The notes: generated by a model from the letters alone, not told the origin. 64,000 nt of DNA from Chitinophagaceae bacterium (GCA_016719165.1 JADKAJ010000002.1:682001-746000); one strand, 5' to 3'; numbered from the stretch's first letter, positions 9,585-19,252 are shown. Program-made: numbers and translations.

Positions 9585-9789
9585 CACTTACATTTCTATT
9601 CCTATAATCTACTTCCTTTCTTCCCCAGAATATAAATAACAGGATACCAATGATATTGAGTACCATTACAATGAAGAACCAGCACAATTTGGTGGTATTA
9701 TCATAAAAGCGTCCGTTAGCGATGGCTACCAGTGCTACAGACCAGACGCTAAGGAGGAGTATATATAGTATTACAAGGCTACTTTCCAT
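9577..9789 (-). CDS. Small two-helix membrane protein, PLDc_N type
   Basis: About 70 residues from the ATG at 9789 (MESSLVILYILLLSVWS). In-frame starts at 9819 and 9858 exist but add polar residues ahead of the first membrane segment. Two membrane helices surround a short loop, and the second ends in GILLFIFWGRKEV, the usual ending of the phospholipase D nuclease N-terminal (PLDc_N) family. Stand-alone versions are short membrane proteins of unknown role. First gene of the operon running to 5528. The divergent gene at 9953 leaves about 160 bases for promoters. Confidence 0.72.
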   Translation of the reverse strand: MESSLVILYILLLSVWSVALVAIANGRFYDNTTKLCWFFIVMVLNIIGILLFIFWGRKEVDYRNRNVSDA

Positions 9790-9952
9790 CCCGCTGAAGA
9801 ATGAGTGCAGCAAAACCATACCAGTCTTATATTTTACGAAAGTTATACCGGGAATCATTTTTTTTTAATGAGGAAAAGCAAGGATATGAATGATATAAGT
9901 CATTACCCCTTCTTTGGCAACCCGCTAACTTGTTGATTCCTAAAACCCGGTT

Positions 9953-11425
9953 ATGAAAACATATGTGGTAATTTTTGCGTTGCTGTTATTCGGCTATGCC
10001 ATGCAGGCACAACAATATATTATCCGCTATGACCTTGCGGGTGAAAATATCAGTTACTTAAAAGTCAAAAAACCCGGAGATACATCAACGGCACCCGTTA
10101 TTCATTTGTCAAAAACAAACCGTGTAAACCTGCAATTGGTTAATGCAGCCAACAGTTACCGGAGGGAGCTTAGTTATATTGAGAAGACTGAAACAGCTGA
10201 ACCAATAATTATTCCTGGTTTTGGTAATATCCCAACCAGTAACCTTTCCGGCGGTGGATTCCCCGCTATTGATTTCAAAAGTCTTGGTATTGGGGATATA
10301 TTTAAAAAGACCAGTGATAATAAAGATGCAGGGTTTGGTACAGAAACCAAGCAACAAAAACTGCTTAAAGAATTATTCACCAGTAATTATAACACATTTA
10401 ATTCTTCTTTTTCAAAATGGGAAAGAGCATTGCAACTGACACAGCATTGCAGGGTTTTATGGAAAGAGTTGGCGGGTTTACGATACAGTTTACAATTACC
10501 GGCAGAAGAAGTTAAAAAGACTGCCCGTGTAAAAACCCAGTCCGTTTTTCCGGCTGCCGGAGATAATCCCAACCTGATCCTGGTTAGCAATGCAGCTGAA
10601 TCACCTGCGGCAGTAGCTGCGGAACTAAATAAAAATTTTTCGGCTTTACAGAAAACATACTCCTACTTCAACGAGTATGAAGTACAATCAACCGTTGCTG
10701 ACGGACTGCTTTTAGAAGCCACCAAAAGAACTGAACTGGTGAATAGCACTCCGGCATCGAAGGCAGATTCTAAAAATGACGATGTTGTAAACCGTATTGC
10801 TGATTTATATGGGCAAATTTTGAATGACAGCTATTCGCAGTTAACTCCCCTGAATATAACATCTAAAACAATGATGGCTGAAATCAGGTTTACGCCGTTA
10901 ATTGATTCTGTGACTGCTTCAGCATTGAACATCAAAAGAACAGATACGATCACCAGGTTAATTCCAATTTATAAAAAAGAGCCCCTTCGGTTCCGGAATA
11001 CATTTGGATTCAGTTTTGTTTCTTTTGCAGAGAACCGCTGGCATTATTATTTAAACCCCGACAGTATTATTGCCAGGGAAACAGCCGACCAGTTTCAGCC
11101 GGTGGTGGTCACCTACCTTCATTTTTATTCACCTAGCGATAAGGGGTTTCGTTGGGGCGGAACTTTTGGTGCTGGCCTTCCTGTTGGCGGTGACAATGCA
11201 AAGTTGAATATTATGTTGGGGTTAAGTACATTTTTCGGGAAAAATGATCCTGTAAGTCTCACAGCAGGAATTGCAGGTGCACAGGTTAAGAAATTGTCGG
11301 GATGGAAACTTGGGGATAAAGTAAATTTTTCTGAACTGAGTGCTGCTAATTATACTTCAGTATACAGGATTGGTTATTTTCTTGCACTGACTTTTAACCC
11401 CGGCAGCCTTAATATGAAGGATTAA
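9953..11425 (+). CDS. Secreted protein of unknown function
   Basis: 490 residues with a clear signal peptide (MKTYVVIFALLLFGYAMQAQ). The mature protein starts with a short beta segment, has a Gly/Pro-rich stretch near 85-110 (IPGFGNIPTSNLSGGG), a helical middle, and a C-terminal part (about 340-490) with alternating hydrophobic strands and Gly-rich turns (GGTFGAGLPVGGD, LGLSTFFGK) that could be an outer-membrane barrel-like domain. I do not recognise a named family. The next gene, a lipoprotein, follows after 10 bases, so they are probably co-transcribed. It is divergent from the WG-repeat operon. Confidence 0.8.
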   Translation: MKTYVVIFALLLFGYAMQAQQYIIRYDLAGENISYLKVKKPGDTSTAPVIHLSKTNRVNLQLVNAANSYRRELSYIEKTETAEPIIIPGFGNIPTSNLSGGGFPAIDFKSLGIGDIFKKTSDNKDAGFGTETKQQKLLKELFTSNYNTFNSSFSKWERALQLTQHCRVLWKELAGLRYSLQLPAEEVKKTARVKTQSVFPAAGDNPNLILVSNAAESPAAVAAELNKNFSALQKTYSYFNEYEVQSTVADGLLLEATKRTELVNSTPASKADSKNDDVVNRIADLYGQILNDSYSQLTPLNITSKTMMAEIRFTPLIDSVTASALNIKRTDTITRLIPIYKKEPLRFRNTFGFSFVSFAENRWHYYLNPDSIIARETADQFQPVVVTYLHFYSPSDKGFRWGGTFGAGLPVGGDNAKLNIMLGLSTFFGKNDPVSLTAGIAGAQVKKLSGWKLGDKVNFSELSAANYTSVYRIGYFLALTFNPGSLNMKD

Positions 11426-11435
11426 ATCAAAATAA

Positions 11436-11972
11436 ATGAGAACAGATATTTTTTTTACAATAATAGCCGGATGTTTATTCTGTCTGTCCTGTAATCATCA
11501 GCAATCACCTCAGCAAACAGGTAATGGAGGTGAAAGTAAGCCACCAGCGATAGCAGATAGTTCTTTGAACACTTCCTGGCGGGTAAAAGGCTGTGCGGAA
11601 AAGGCAACAAGAAGTGATACAAAATTTCCGCCTTCCGGAGAGTATAATGATTATCCTGATTTACAGCCGGGCGATGAGCCGGGCATAAAAGCAAACGGTG
11701 ATTCAATTGTTTATAGCAGGTTTGACCAACACCTTTGTTGCAGGCAGGTAAAAGTAACCATTGATAAAACCGGAAATATTATTACAGTAAATGAGTTTTG
11801 GTTTGGGAAAGGGTGTAAATGCAGGTGCAGCTCGACCGTACAGGCAGTGATCCGCCGGCTGCCAAAAGGAGAGTACCAGGTGTATGGTGTTGCCACCGGT
11901 ACAGATCCGGTTGATGATAAACCCACTGCAGGCAGGGATACTGTGTTGAGACAGTTGCTCACTATCAATTAA
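11436..11972 (+). CDS. Small lipoprotein, function unknown
   Basis: 178 residues. The signal segment ends in CLFCLSC, giving a lipidated Cys at about residue 19, followed by a low-complexity linker (NHQQSPQQTGNGGE). The mature domain contains several cysteines (Cys-Cys near 101 and a CKCRC cluster near 126-130), unusual for a lipoprotein and suggestive of disulphides or metal binding. No family recognised. It is the second gene of a pair with the secreted protein at 9953. Confidence 0.75.
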   Translation: MRTDIFFTIIAGCLFCLSCNHQQSPQQTGNGGESKPPAIADSSLNTSWRVKGCAEKATRSDTKFPPSGEYNDYPDLQPGDEPGIKANGDSIVYSRFDQHLCCRQVKVTIDKTGNIITVNEFWFGKGCKCRCSSTVQAVIRRLPKGEYQVYGVATGTDPVDDKPTAGRDTVLRQLLTIN

Positions 11973-12072
11973 AAATACTTGCTAACAATGGCCATACAGT
12001 TTCAGCCTCTCGGGCAATCAACGTAATTTGCGGACCTAATCACCCTTCGCAAAACTATGGGTGACCAAAAGA

Positions 12073-14445
12073 ATGATTGATTATTTAAGCGGATTAAATG
12101 ACCGTCAGCGGGAAGCAGTGTTGCACAAAGACGGGCCGATAATGATTGTGGCCGGGGCCGGTAGCGGGAAGACCAAAGTCCTTACAACAAGAGTGATTCA
12201 CCTGATGGCAGCCCATGGTGTGGACGCTTTCAATATACTGGCACTGACCTTTACCAATAAGGCAGCCAAAGAAATGAAGGAAAGGGTGGAAAAAATCCTG
12301 GGTAATGGGGAAGCCCGGAATTTATATATTGGCACTTTTCACTCTGTATTTGCAAGAATACTCCGCTTTGAAGCCGAAAAGATCGGCTATCCCCGCAACT
12401 TCACGATTTATGATACAGATGATGCCAAGAGTGTGGTCAAGACCGTCATCAATGAAATGAACCTGGATGATAAGCATTATAAACCCAATATTGTTTACAA
12501 CAGGATATCTTCTGCCAAAAACGCTTTGGTGGGCCCGGCGGAATACAGGAATGATTATGGTTTGCAACAGGAAGATATGCGGGCCAATCGTCCCGCTATC
12601 GGGCAGATCTATGATGCCTATGTGAAGCGCTGTTTTAAAAACGGGGCGATGGACTTTGATGATTTATTGCTGAAATTTTATGAGCTGCTCAAAAATGTAC
12701 CCGAAAGTCTCGCCAAATACCAGCATAAATTCAAATACATTTTAATTGACGAGTACCAGGATACAAACCCGGCGCAGTATGAGATCATCAAATTACTCGG
12801 GGCCATGCATGAAAATGTATGTGTGGTGGGAGATGATGCACAAAGTATTTATTCATTCCGGGGTGCTACGATTGAAAATATTCTGCAATTCCAGAAGGAT
12901 TATGATGATGTGAAGATTGTAAAACTGGAACAAAACTATCGTAGCACAAAAAGCATCCTGCATGTTGCCAATGAAGTAATAAAGAATAACAAGGGCCAGA
13001 TAGAAAAAGTATTATTTACGGAGAACGGGGAAGGTGAAAAAATTAAGCTGGTACGGACGATGACGGATAATGATGAAGGAAAATTTGTCGCCGACAGTAT
13101 ACAGGAACAAAAACTCCGTAATCATTACAGCAATAAGGATTTTGCTATTTTATATCGTACCAATGCACAAAGCCGTGCCTTTGAAGAAGCGCTGCGAAGA
13201 ATGGGGCTTGCGTATACTATTTACGGTGGTATCAGTTTCTACCAGCGAAAAGAGATCAAAGATTTTGTGGCTTATCTCCGCATCATCGTCAATCCAAGTG
13301 ATGAAGAAGCGCTGAAAAGAATTATCAACTACCCGGCCAGGGGAATTGGAAAAACAACCGTAGATAAATTGGTTCTGTCGGCCAATGAGAATAATGTAAG
13401 TATGTGGCAGGTGCTCGAAAAAGCCAATGAATTTGGTTTCAGGGCTGGAACCTTTACTGCACTGGAAGAATTTGTGATCATGATAAAGAGTTTTGCCAGT
13501 ATGCTGACAAAACAAAATGCGTATGAAGTAGCATTTCATGTAGGAAAGCAAACAAACCTGGTTAAAGAACTCTTCAACGATAAGAGTACGGAAGGTGTAC
13601 AACGATACGAGAACATACAAGAGTTGCTTAACTCCATTAAGGAATGGACAGAAAGCCCCGATAATGAAGATGGTGAGTTGGTAGATAAAAGCCTTGCTTC
13701 TTATCTTCAACAGATCACTTTGTTGACGGATGCCGATGAGAAAGACCCGGATGCAGATACGGTAAAGCTGATGACCATACACGCTGCCAAAGGCCTTGAG
13801 TTCAGTTGTGTGTTTGCAGCGGGCCTGGAAGAAATGCTTTTCCCGAATGCAATGGCTATTAATACAAGAGAGGAACTGGAAGAAGAACGGCGGTTATTCT
13901 ATGTCGTGGTTACAAGAGCTAAACAACGCCTCTGGATCACTTATGCCAATACCCGGTACCGGTTTGGCCAGTTAGTGCAAAATGAACCCAGCCGTTTCAT
14001 TGAAGAAATTCCTGAGCAGTCCATGGACAGAAGTTTTGCAGGCGGAGGGGCTAAAAACCAGGTGAGTGGAAGCAAGTGGAGTAAAGGCTCTGCATTTGAC
14101 CGGATGAAAGCCAGGAATGTTGATGATGGTGAGTCCGGTTCAGCCAGGCAGCAATCAGGCACCTACTATAATTCCAGCCCTGCCGCATCAAAATATGCAC
14201 CATCATATTTGCCACCCAAAGGAGTGCCGCCCAAAGTAAAAGAGCATGTACCTTCTGCTGACTTTGAAGCCAGCGATACATCTAACTTACAAGCCGGGCA
14301 AAAAGTGGAGCACCAGAAATTTGGTTTTGGCGAAGTGCTGAAAATGGAAGGAGCGGCGCATAATCCCATTGCTACGGTAAAGTTTGAGCACAATGGCGAA
14401 AAGAAAATTATGCTCAACTATGCGAAGCTGCGCATAGTGGAGTAA
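12073..14445 (+). CDS. uvrD: UvrD/PcrA-type superfamily 1 DNA helicase
   Basis: 790 residues from ATG 12073 (MIDYLSGLNDRQREAVLH); the GTG at 12061 is in frame but lacks family support. Helicase motifs appear in order: Walker A AGAGSGKT (about 27-34), motif II DEYQDTNPAQ, motif III VGDDAQSIYSFRGA, motif IV QNYRSTKSI, motif V TIHAAKGLEF and motif VI VVTRAKQRLWI. After a Gly/Ser-rich linker the last 60 residues form the Tudor-like tail seen in PcrA, ending KIMLNYAKLRIVE. The enzyme unwinds DNA 3' to 5' in nucleotide-excision and mismatch repair and removes stalled proteins. A diverged copy of its 3' end occurs at 23994-24038. The stop codon lies 2 bases from the end of the convergent lipoprotein gene. 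Confidence 0.95.
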   Translation: MIDYLSGLNDRQREAVLHKDGPIMIVAGAGSGKTKVLTTRVIHLMAAHGVDAFNILALTFTNKAAKEMKERVEKILGNGEARNLYIGTFHSVFARILRFEAEKIGYPRNFTIYDTDDAKSVVKTVINEMNLDDKHYKPNIVYNRISSAKNALVGPAEYRNDYGLQQEDMRANRPAIGQIYDAYVKRCFKNGAMDFDDLLLKFYELLKNVPESLAKYQHKFKYILIDEYQDTNPAQYEIIKLLGAMHENVCVVGDDAQSIYSFRGATIENILQFQKDYDDVKIVKLEQNYRSTKSILHVANEVIKNNKGQIEKVLFTENGEGEKIKLVRTMTDNDEGKFVADSIQEQKLRNHYSNKDFAILYRTNAQSRAFEEALRRMGLAYTIYGGISFYQRKEIKDFVAYLRIIVNPSDEEALKRIINYPARGIGKTTVDKLVLSANENNVSMWQVLEKANEFGFRAGTFTALEEFVIMIKSFASMLTKQNAYEVAFHVGKQTNLVKELFNDKSTEGVQRYENIQELLNSIKEWTESPDNEDGELVDKSLASYLQQITLLTDADEKDPDADTVKLMTIHAAKGLEFSCVFAAGLEEMLFPNAMAINTREELEEERRLFYVVVTRAKQRLWITYANTRYRFGQLVQNEPSRFIEEIPEQSMDRSFAGGGAKNQVSGSKWSKGSAFDRMKARNVDDGESGSARQQSGTYYNSSPAASKYAPSYLPPKGVPPKVKEHVPSADFEASDTSNLQAGQKVEHQKFGFGEVLKMEGAAHNPIATVKFEHNGEKKIMLNYAKLRIVE

Positions 14446-14447
14446 AC

Positions 14448-15420
14448 TTATTTTATTACAATTGCATCCGCAAAATCTTTGAAGCCTGTAATGGTTTCGG
14501 CAATATTTTTCTTGGCCACCCCTTGTACCATTACTGCAGTACGGTCTTTTGTCACCACGGCAATATAAAGGATTACCGGTTTGCCTTTCAGCATGCATGC
14601 TACTTCCATTTCATAAGCACTGTTATTGTTAATGGTTAAAAAGCCTTTGCTTTTTTATTGAGGGATTCGAAAATCCATTGCGTAGTGTTGATTCCAAAGC
14701 TGTTTCGGCAAACGATTCTGCACTTGCATTTTCCCGCGGCACTTGTGACAGTACCAGGAATGGTATATCGTCATTTTTTAAATCTGCATTACCCTCTAGT
14801 GAATAAAATGCAAGTCCGGCCTGTATTTTTAAAAATTTATACCTGCTTTCATTTGACTTGATAGTATAATTCATACCTGCCATTTCATCTACCACCATAT
14901 CCTTATCATATACTACTGTTTCAATGGCTTCGGCTATTTGCTTACCACTGATTTCATCATGGGGAGGATAAATACCCATGATCATTACGGCAAAACTATC
15001 ATCGCCAAATAGAAGTTGCCAGACAGTGGAAGTTTCTCCATCGCCAATCCGCATTCTTCTTGCTTTGTAAGGGCCAACGGTCGTTTCTTCTTCCATAAAA
15101 ACGCTAAATCCCTTTGCCTTCATTTTTTCAGCAGAGTTGTTCGCTGCTTCTGCGGCAAAGCTTTTGCCTTTAAATTCCGTTACCGATAAGAAAGTGGTGG
15201 TTTCATCTTTGATAAAGCCTTTCATGCTGCCGGTGCTTGCTTTAAAGCCGGAAGGTGGTATCATAAAAATATGCGTGCCGGGGATATTGGTATGGGCAGT
15301 TGACTTAACGAAAGCAGAAATTTTACCTTTTTCATTATCTTTTTTGTCAGTACTCTTACAAGAAATAAAGAAGGCCAGACAATATAGAAACAATGCAGCT
15401 ATTTTAGTATTCACCTGCAT
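14448..15420 (-). pseudogene. Two-domain lipoprotein of the block's paralogous family, interrupted by one frameshift
   Basis: The start is ATG 15420, where a lipoprotein signal begins (MQVNTKIAALFLYCLAFFISC). In the first frame the reading ends near 14629. The missing end (ACMLKGKPVILYIAVVTKD through FADAIVIK) is in another frame and ends at 14448. Removing one A from the six-A run at 14656-14651 (minus strand) joins them into about 323 residues. The first domain has PGTHIFMIPPSGF, shared with the lipoproteins at 19253 and 19762. The second half (from about residue 185) looks like a second, diverged copy of the same fold. The gene begins 2 bases after the preceding gene stops, so it is the last gene of the operon starting at 17892. 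Function unknown. Confidence 0.75.
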
Positions 15421-15422
15421 AT

Positions 15423-16085
15423 TTAAAATTTTACTGCCAGTGCATTTAATGATACAATGTAATAAGAAGGGGTGCCACCAGATCCGCCCTGCGATTGATG
15501 TGCATTTTTGCAATCGCTCCAGCATTTTTTATAAGCACTGCGGCATACAGCAGAATTTCCACAAGCGATGTATGTGTTGAGGCATACAACACCACAGTCC
15601 AGCAAAGGGTCTCCGGTAGAACCCCCGGGATCGTCATTATTACCAGCTTTTGCTAAATGATTTCTTACTGTCGGGATTTGTTTTGGATTCTGTATTTCAA
15701 TAAAGCCAATTGACTCCTTGTTATAATTGACAATCGCAATTGATGAGCCGTTGTCTATATACATAACCGGGTTCCCGGCCAATTTTGTTTTCTTTACCGT
15801 TCCGAGTGATGAAAGCTTACCTGTTGCAAAAAAATTCTTTAACGCTGCTGCTGTAAAACTTGTTTTAGCGTACTCATTGTTCACTTTAATATATGATTCC
15901 CCGCTTGCTGTGCCAGCGCTTTTTTGTTTCAGTTTTACAAACTCGGCATCTGCATTTAGATTTACTTTCCTTACTGTCTCGTAGGATTTTCCATCAATTT
16001 GTGCATCTTGCGCAGAAATAGAAGTACAAAAAGGAAGAATGAAAAGGAATACAGTAATCGCTTTAAGCAAAGATTTAATTTTCAT
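15423..16085 (-). CDS. Secreted protein with Cys-rich C-terminal segment
   Basis: 220 residues with a signal peptide (LLKAITVFLFILPFCTSISAQ). The middle (about 60-145) is alpha/beta. It is followed by a Gly/Asp linker and a segment with seven cysteines in about 35 residues (LDCGVVCLNTYIACGNSAVC then CWSDC), spaced as in small disulphide-stabilised domains. No named family. It lies between the 378-residue secreted protein (21 bases upstream) and the lipoprotein gene (2 bases downstream), in the operon led by the gene at 17892. Confidence 0.78.
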   Translation of the reverse strand: MKIKSLLKAITVFLFILPFCTSISAQDAQIDGKSYETVRKVNLNADAEFVKLKQKSAGTASGESYIKVNNEYAKTSFTAAALKNFFATGKLSSLGTVKKTKLAGNPVMYIDNGSSIAIVNYNKESIGFIEIQNPKQIPTVRNHLAKAGNNDDPGGSTGDPLLDCGVVCLNTYIACGNSAVCRSAYKKCWSDCKNAHQSQGGSGGTPSYYIVSLNALAVKF

Positions 16086-16106
16086 AATAATAAATTTTAG
16101 GTGATT

Positions 16107-17243
16107 TTATTTTTTTACTAGTATATCACCGACTTCGGTTACTATAGTTTGTGTGCAACTATTTGAAGTATTGGGAGTGGCAGGATTTAATTTTATACTA
16201 AATGCAATGGCTCTTCTTAGTGCAAACCAGGCACCAACTGTAAGCGGTGTTGCCGCAGCGGGTGCTGCAAATAAACCAATAGCAATGCTTACCAGGTCAA
16301 AACCAGTTGTTCTGATAAAATCCTGAACAGCACCAACGCCATCGGTACTCACTGTTACATTTTGAGTTTCAATATTAATTACCCCATCATTACACCTGAA
16401 GTCTAATTCAAATTTTATGTTGGCCTCGGGGTTAGATCCTGTGATAGCTCTTTCTAAGTCCAAATCAACACTAAGTGTGTGATTGTTCTTGTATTTCACT
16501 TCCACGGCATCGCCAAATAAGGTATTGTTTTCAAAAACACCGCCATGGCTCCCCCATTTTAATTTTGATCCTTCCTGCACCATCTGGTTGCCGATACAAG
16601 CCTCAATTAAACTTACTACCCACTCTTTATTGATTTTTTTGACAGGCCGCCAGATATTGGCCCTTGCACCGTTATAGTTCCAATATGGGTGATTACGCAA
16701 ATTGTTATAGGTAACAATTAAATTTTCGGCCACCTGGCTATTGTTGTTATCAAAACAAGTTCCGGCGTTTGTAACAATTGGTGTAGCATAAATCGGCGTA
16801 CCTGAATTATTAATGATAAGTTCAATTTTTTTGAAACAGGGGCCGTCTTCGCCTTTTACGCCAAATTTTAAAAACCGGATATCTTTTAACTTCTTAATGT
16901 CTGCATCAACAACATCATAGATTACCATTTTTCGTGGTTGAAAATTATCAATCCCCTTTGCAAGGTAAAACCGATGCCCATCTTCATTCAGCTCCACCCA
17001 TACAGCATCGTCGGTACCATTATTATCAGATGTTGTGATACGCAACTGGATACGATAGACAGGCATTTCTTCAAATACCGGTTTTACTAAACCTGGCGAC
17101 ATATCCCTGACAATACGATGATCTATTACAGTAGTCGGTTTCAAACTGTCTTTTCCACCGCGGTGGTCAATTACTGTTACCGTTTGTGCATCGATACGAT
17201 TGTACTGTGCAAGCAAGAGAATGCAAATAAAATATTTTTTCAT
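16107..17243 (-). CDS. Secreted protein with possible PLAT-like beta domain
   Basis: 378 residues with a signal peptide (MKKYFICILLLAQYNRIDAQ). Residues about 65-155 (YRIQLRITTSDNNGTDDAVW, then VELNEDGH and DNFQPRKMVIYDV) resemble the strand pattern of PLAT/LH2-type beta sandwiches, including the polar edge with Asp and Asn; this is a tentative match from pattern only. Near the C-terminus is a hydrophobic Gly/Ala-rich stretch (SIAIGLFAAPAAATPLTVGA) that could insert into a membrane. The gene is 10 bases after the Cys-rich gene and 21 before the next: middle of the 17892-14448 operon. Function unknown. Confidence 0.75.
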   Translation of the reverse strand: MKKYFICILLLAQYNRIDAQTVTVIDHRGGKDSLKPTTVIDHRIVRDMSPGLVKPVFEEMPVYRIQLRITTSDNNGTDDAVWVELNEDGHRFYLAKGIDNFQPRKMVIYDVVDADIKKLKDIRFLKFGVKGEDGPCFKKIELIINNSGTPIYATPIVTNAGTCFDNNNSQVAENLIVTYNNLRNHPYWNYNGARANIWRPVKKINKEWVVSLIEACIGNQMVQEGSKLKWGSHGGVFENNTLFGDAVEVKYKNNHTLSVDLDLERAITGSNPEANIKFELDFRCNDGVINIETQNVTVSTDGVGAVQDFIRTTGFDLVSIAIGLFAAPAAATPLTVGAWFALRRAIAFSIKLNPATPNTSNSCTQTIVTEVGDILVKK

Positions 17244-17253
17244 TAAAATAATT

Positions 17254-17892
17254 TTAATTTGATTTTACAGGCAATACCAAATTTTTCCATTTTAATTTTT
17301 CGGGGGCTCTTTCTATATCTTGCATTGTAAGCCCGGATAAATTACCTGTAGTTACCTTGAACCTACAGCACTCAGCACCAGAGCAGCCAACTGCTGAGCC
17401 AGAAATTATCACACCACATGCACCAAGGCCCAAGAAACATTTACAAGAAAACGAACCCTCAACATTATTTCCATTATCAGCAAGAATAAAAACCATTGTT
17501 TTATCAGATGATTGAACGGCTTTGTATCCGTTTGTAATTACTACTTTTCCATTTTCAAATTTTGTGCCTTTGGGCAATTTGCTTGTTGTATCGCTATCAT
17601 CTCGCATTCTTACTTGTTTACCATCAATACTTATCGGCTTAGCCTGCATCCTTCCATTGCTTCCCTTTGTGCTTTTACTTTCTTTACATTCTGTCAGAGA
17701 ACAATCATACTCCTTACAGTTTTTTGTAAGTTCTTTGTCTTCACAAAAGACACATTTGTATTTTACATTAGGCAGTATTGTTTTACAGTCACCTTTTTGA
17801 TAAAGTGTTTTTCCATCGGGGCCTGTGGGTAACTGGCCATACAATAACTGGCTTGCTATTAGCGTAACGCAGAGAAGTAGTTGAAATTTCAT
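17254..17892 (-). CDS. Secreted cysteine-rich protein, first gene of its operon
   Basis: 212 residues with a signal peptide (to about residue 19, LLYG). The mature protein has two Cys clusters: KGDCKTILPNVKYKCVFCED with further Cys near 58-69, and SFSCKCFLGLGACG plus CSGAECCRF near 147-180. A polar, Lys-rich linker separates them. The pattern suggests two disulphide-bonded modules outside the cytoplasm. No family recognised. Its promoter region carries the shared inverted repeat (site A) about 55 bases upstream of the start, with a -7 element at 17917-17924. Confidence 0.77.
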   Translation of the reverse strand: MKFQLLLCVTLIASQLLYGQLPTGPDGKTLYQKGDCKTILPNVKYKCVFCEDKELTKNCKEYDCSLTECKESKSTKGSNGRMQAKPISIDGKQVRMRDDSDTTSKLPKGTKFENGKVVITNGYKAVQSSDKTMVFILADNGNNVEGSFSCKCFLGLGACGVIISGSAVGCSGAECCRFKVTTGNLSGLTMQDIERAPEKLKWKNLVLPVKSN

Positions 17893-17916
17893 TTTTAAAG
17901 TTTTATGATTAATAAT

Positions 17917-17964
17917 TAAACATACCCCTGGTGTGACATTTAATCAATCACCCAACGGGTGATT
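17917..17964 (-). promoter_or_regulatory. Shared operator and -7 element, site A (gene starting at 17892)
   Basis: The perfect inverted repeat AATCACCCAACGGGTGATT lies at 17946-17964. On the minus strand 21 bases separate it from a -7-like element TATGTTTA (17924-17917). The distal half-site begins 32 bases from the -7 element, the same as at sites B, C and D. The repeat sits just before the stop codon (17966) of the upstream gene. Confidence 0.75.
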
Positions 17965-17965
17965 T

Positions 17966-18970
17966 TTACTTCACTGCTGCACAATTTATTGTTCTGTCAT
18001 ACTCCGACCAGTAGTCAGCTGCTAATGCAGCATACTTGCCACCTCCCAGATAGTTTTCTATAAGTTCTACGCTACCCACCTTACATACCCCATCTTCCAT
18101 ATAGGCCACATGCAACAAACCATTAAAATACCGGTAGCGTGGTATACCAAAGTCGTTTTTGGAAACCAACCAAAGCTGACCTCCATCGGAGTCTAATGCC
18201 ATTTTTAAAACCTTACGGTGCGGATAGTCTCGTTTAAGAATAGCAGTTAGTTTTGCGGCCGTTAGTTTTGGGTCAGTAGTTTTAAATGGCCTGGAGAATA
18301 TGGTAGGAAGACTTGAAAGGTTCAAACCATTGGCTTGCACTTTTTTATCGGCCAGATCGCTATTTTGTTTTATAAGAGGTTCGTCGGAATGGTTAACAAT
18401 TAAATCAAATGTGCCGGTAACTTTTGGCAAATTTTCATTGCCAGAATTGTTTGCCACGGTAGTGCCACCCACTAATTGGATGCTATAGTTTATGGTAGAA
18501 TTATTTTTATATCCTTTCGGCCTTACTCTGTAAATTGGGCTGGTGTACATTCCGCCCTGAAAATTGCTAACCAAACAAAATACATCATTCGCCAGGGCCG
18601 GATCGGGTAGTATATCCAGGTCTATATAAGTTTTAGTAAGATCCTCTGGTTTTATATATAAGTATTCGCCATTAGTAAAATTTTCTGAGTAGGTTTTCCC
18701 ATCCACCTCTGTGTATCTTTTTGAATACTTAAAAATTAATACATGAGGTTTTGACGGACCATCGGGGTTTGTTATTTTAAAATATTCTTTCACCGATTTT
18801 TCCAGTTCTACCCGGGCATAAATAAACTCATTGGATTTAAAGCTGGTTTTACCTGCTTCACTACCATTCGTAAAAGGAACATTGTTAAACTTTACTGTTC
18901 CATTGGTTTGTGCCACAGAAGTTGCGGCGATGAATACCGCTGAAATAAGTAACAAGAAATGTCTGAGCAT
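17966..18970 (-). CDS. Secreted protein of unknown function under site B
   Basis: 334 residues with a signal peptide (LLLISAVFIAATSVAQ). The first half is beta-rich (about 25-190) with a repeated YRV/YSIQL pattern that may be one or two sandwich domains. The C-terminal part (about 225-334) is mixed alpha/beta and contains YPHRKVLKMALDSDGGQLW and a final Trp/Tyr-rich helix. No named family. The gene appears to be transcribed alone: site B is upstream, and site A with a new promoter begins directly after its stop codon. Confidence 0.78.
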   Translation of the reverse strand: MLRHFLLLISAVFIAATSVAQTNGTVKFNNVPFTNGSEAGKTSFKSNEFIYARVELEKSVKEYFKITNPDGPSKPHVLIFKYSKRYTEVDGKTYSENFTNGEYLYIKPEDLTKTYIDLDILPDPALANDVFCLVSNFQGGMYTSPIYRVRPKGYKNNSTINYSIQLVGGTTVANNSGNENLPKVTGTFDLIVNHSDEPLIKQNSDLADKKVQANGLNLSSLPTIFSRPFKTTDPKLTAAKLTAILKRDYPHRKVLKMALDSDGGQLWLVSKNDFGIPRYRYFNGLLHVAYMEDGVCKVGSVELIENYLGGGKYAALAADYWSEYDRTINCAAVK

Positions 18971-19036
18971 AGTGTAAGGTTTAATGGAAAATGATTTTAA
19001 TTAATTGTTGTAGGTATTATTTCGGCATTCCCACAT

Positions 19037-19084
19037 TAAACCTATTCATTACAATAGCAGCAAACAATCACCCAACGGGTGATT
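19037..19084 (-). promoter_or_regulatory. Shared operator and -7 element, site B (gene starting at 18970)
   Basis: The same 19-base sequence as site A lies at 19066-19084. On the minus strand a -7-like TAGGTTTA is at 19044-19037, again 21 bases from the repeat. The leader to the ATG at 18970 is about 60 bases. The rest of the 282-base gap (19085-19252) shows no further gene or clear signal. Confidence 0.75.
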
Positions 19085-19252
19085 TTTATTTGCCGCAATA
19101 AAAATTATTCAGGAGTGCCGTTGCGATACGATTAAAGAAGAAAGCTTCCTGTTTAAGAGGATTGTGAAAAGGTGCTTAAACAACACAGCAAGGCTTAAAT
19201 GAAAAGTAGTATTGCTTTCATTGGCCTGAAAAAAATGGTTAAAGACTGCCTG

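Noticed and set aside
12038..12063. AATCACCC followed later by GGGTGA just before uvrD, similar to the shared operator
   Set aside because: The arms are 13 bases apart instead of 3 and no -7 element lies at the required distance.
16098..16110. Half-site AGGTGATTTTA upstream of the gene at 16085
   Set aside because: The second arm is missing and the expected -7 position falls inside the gene. The gene is probably transcribed from 17892.
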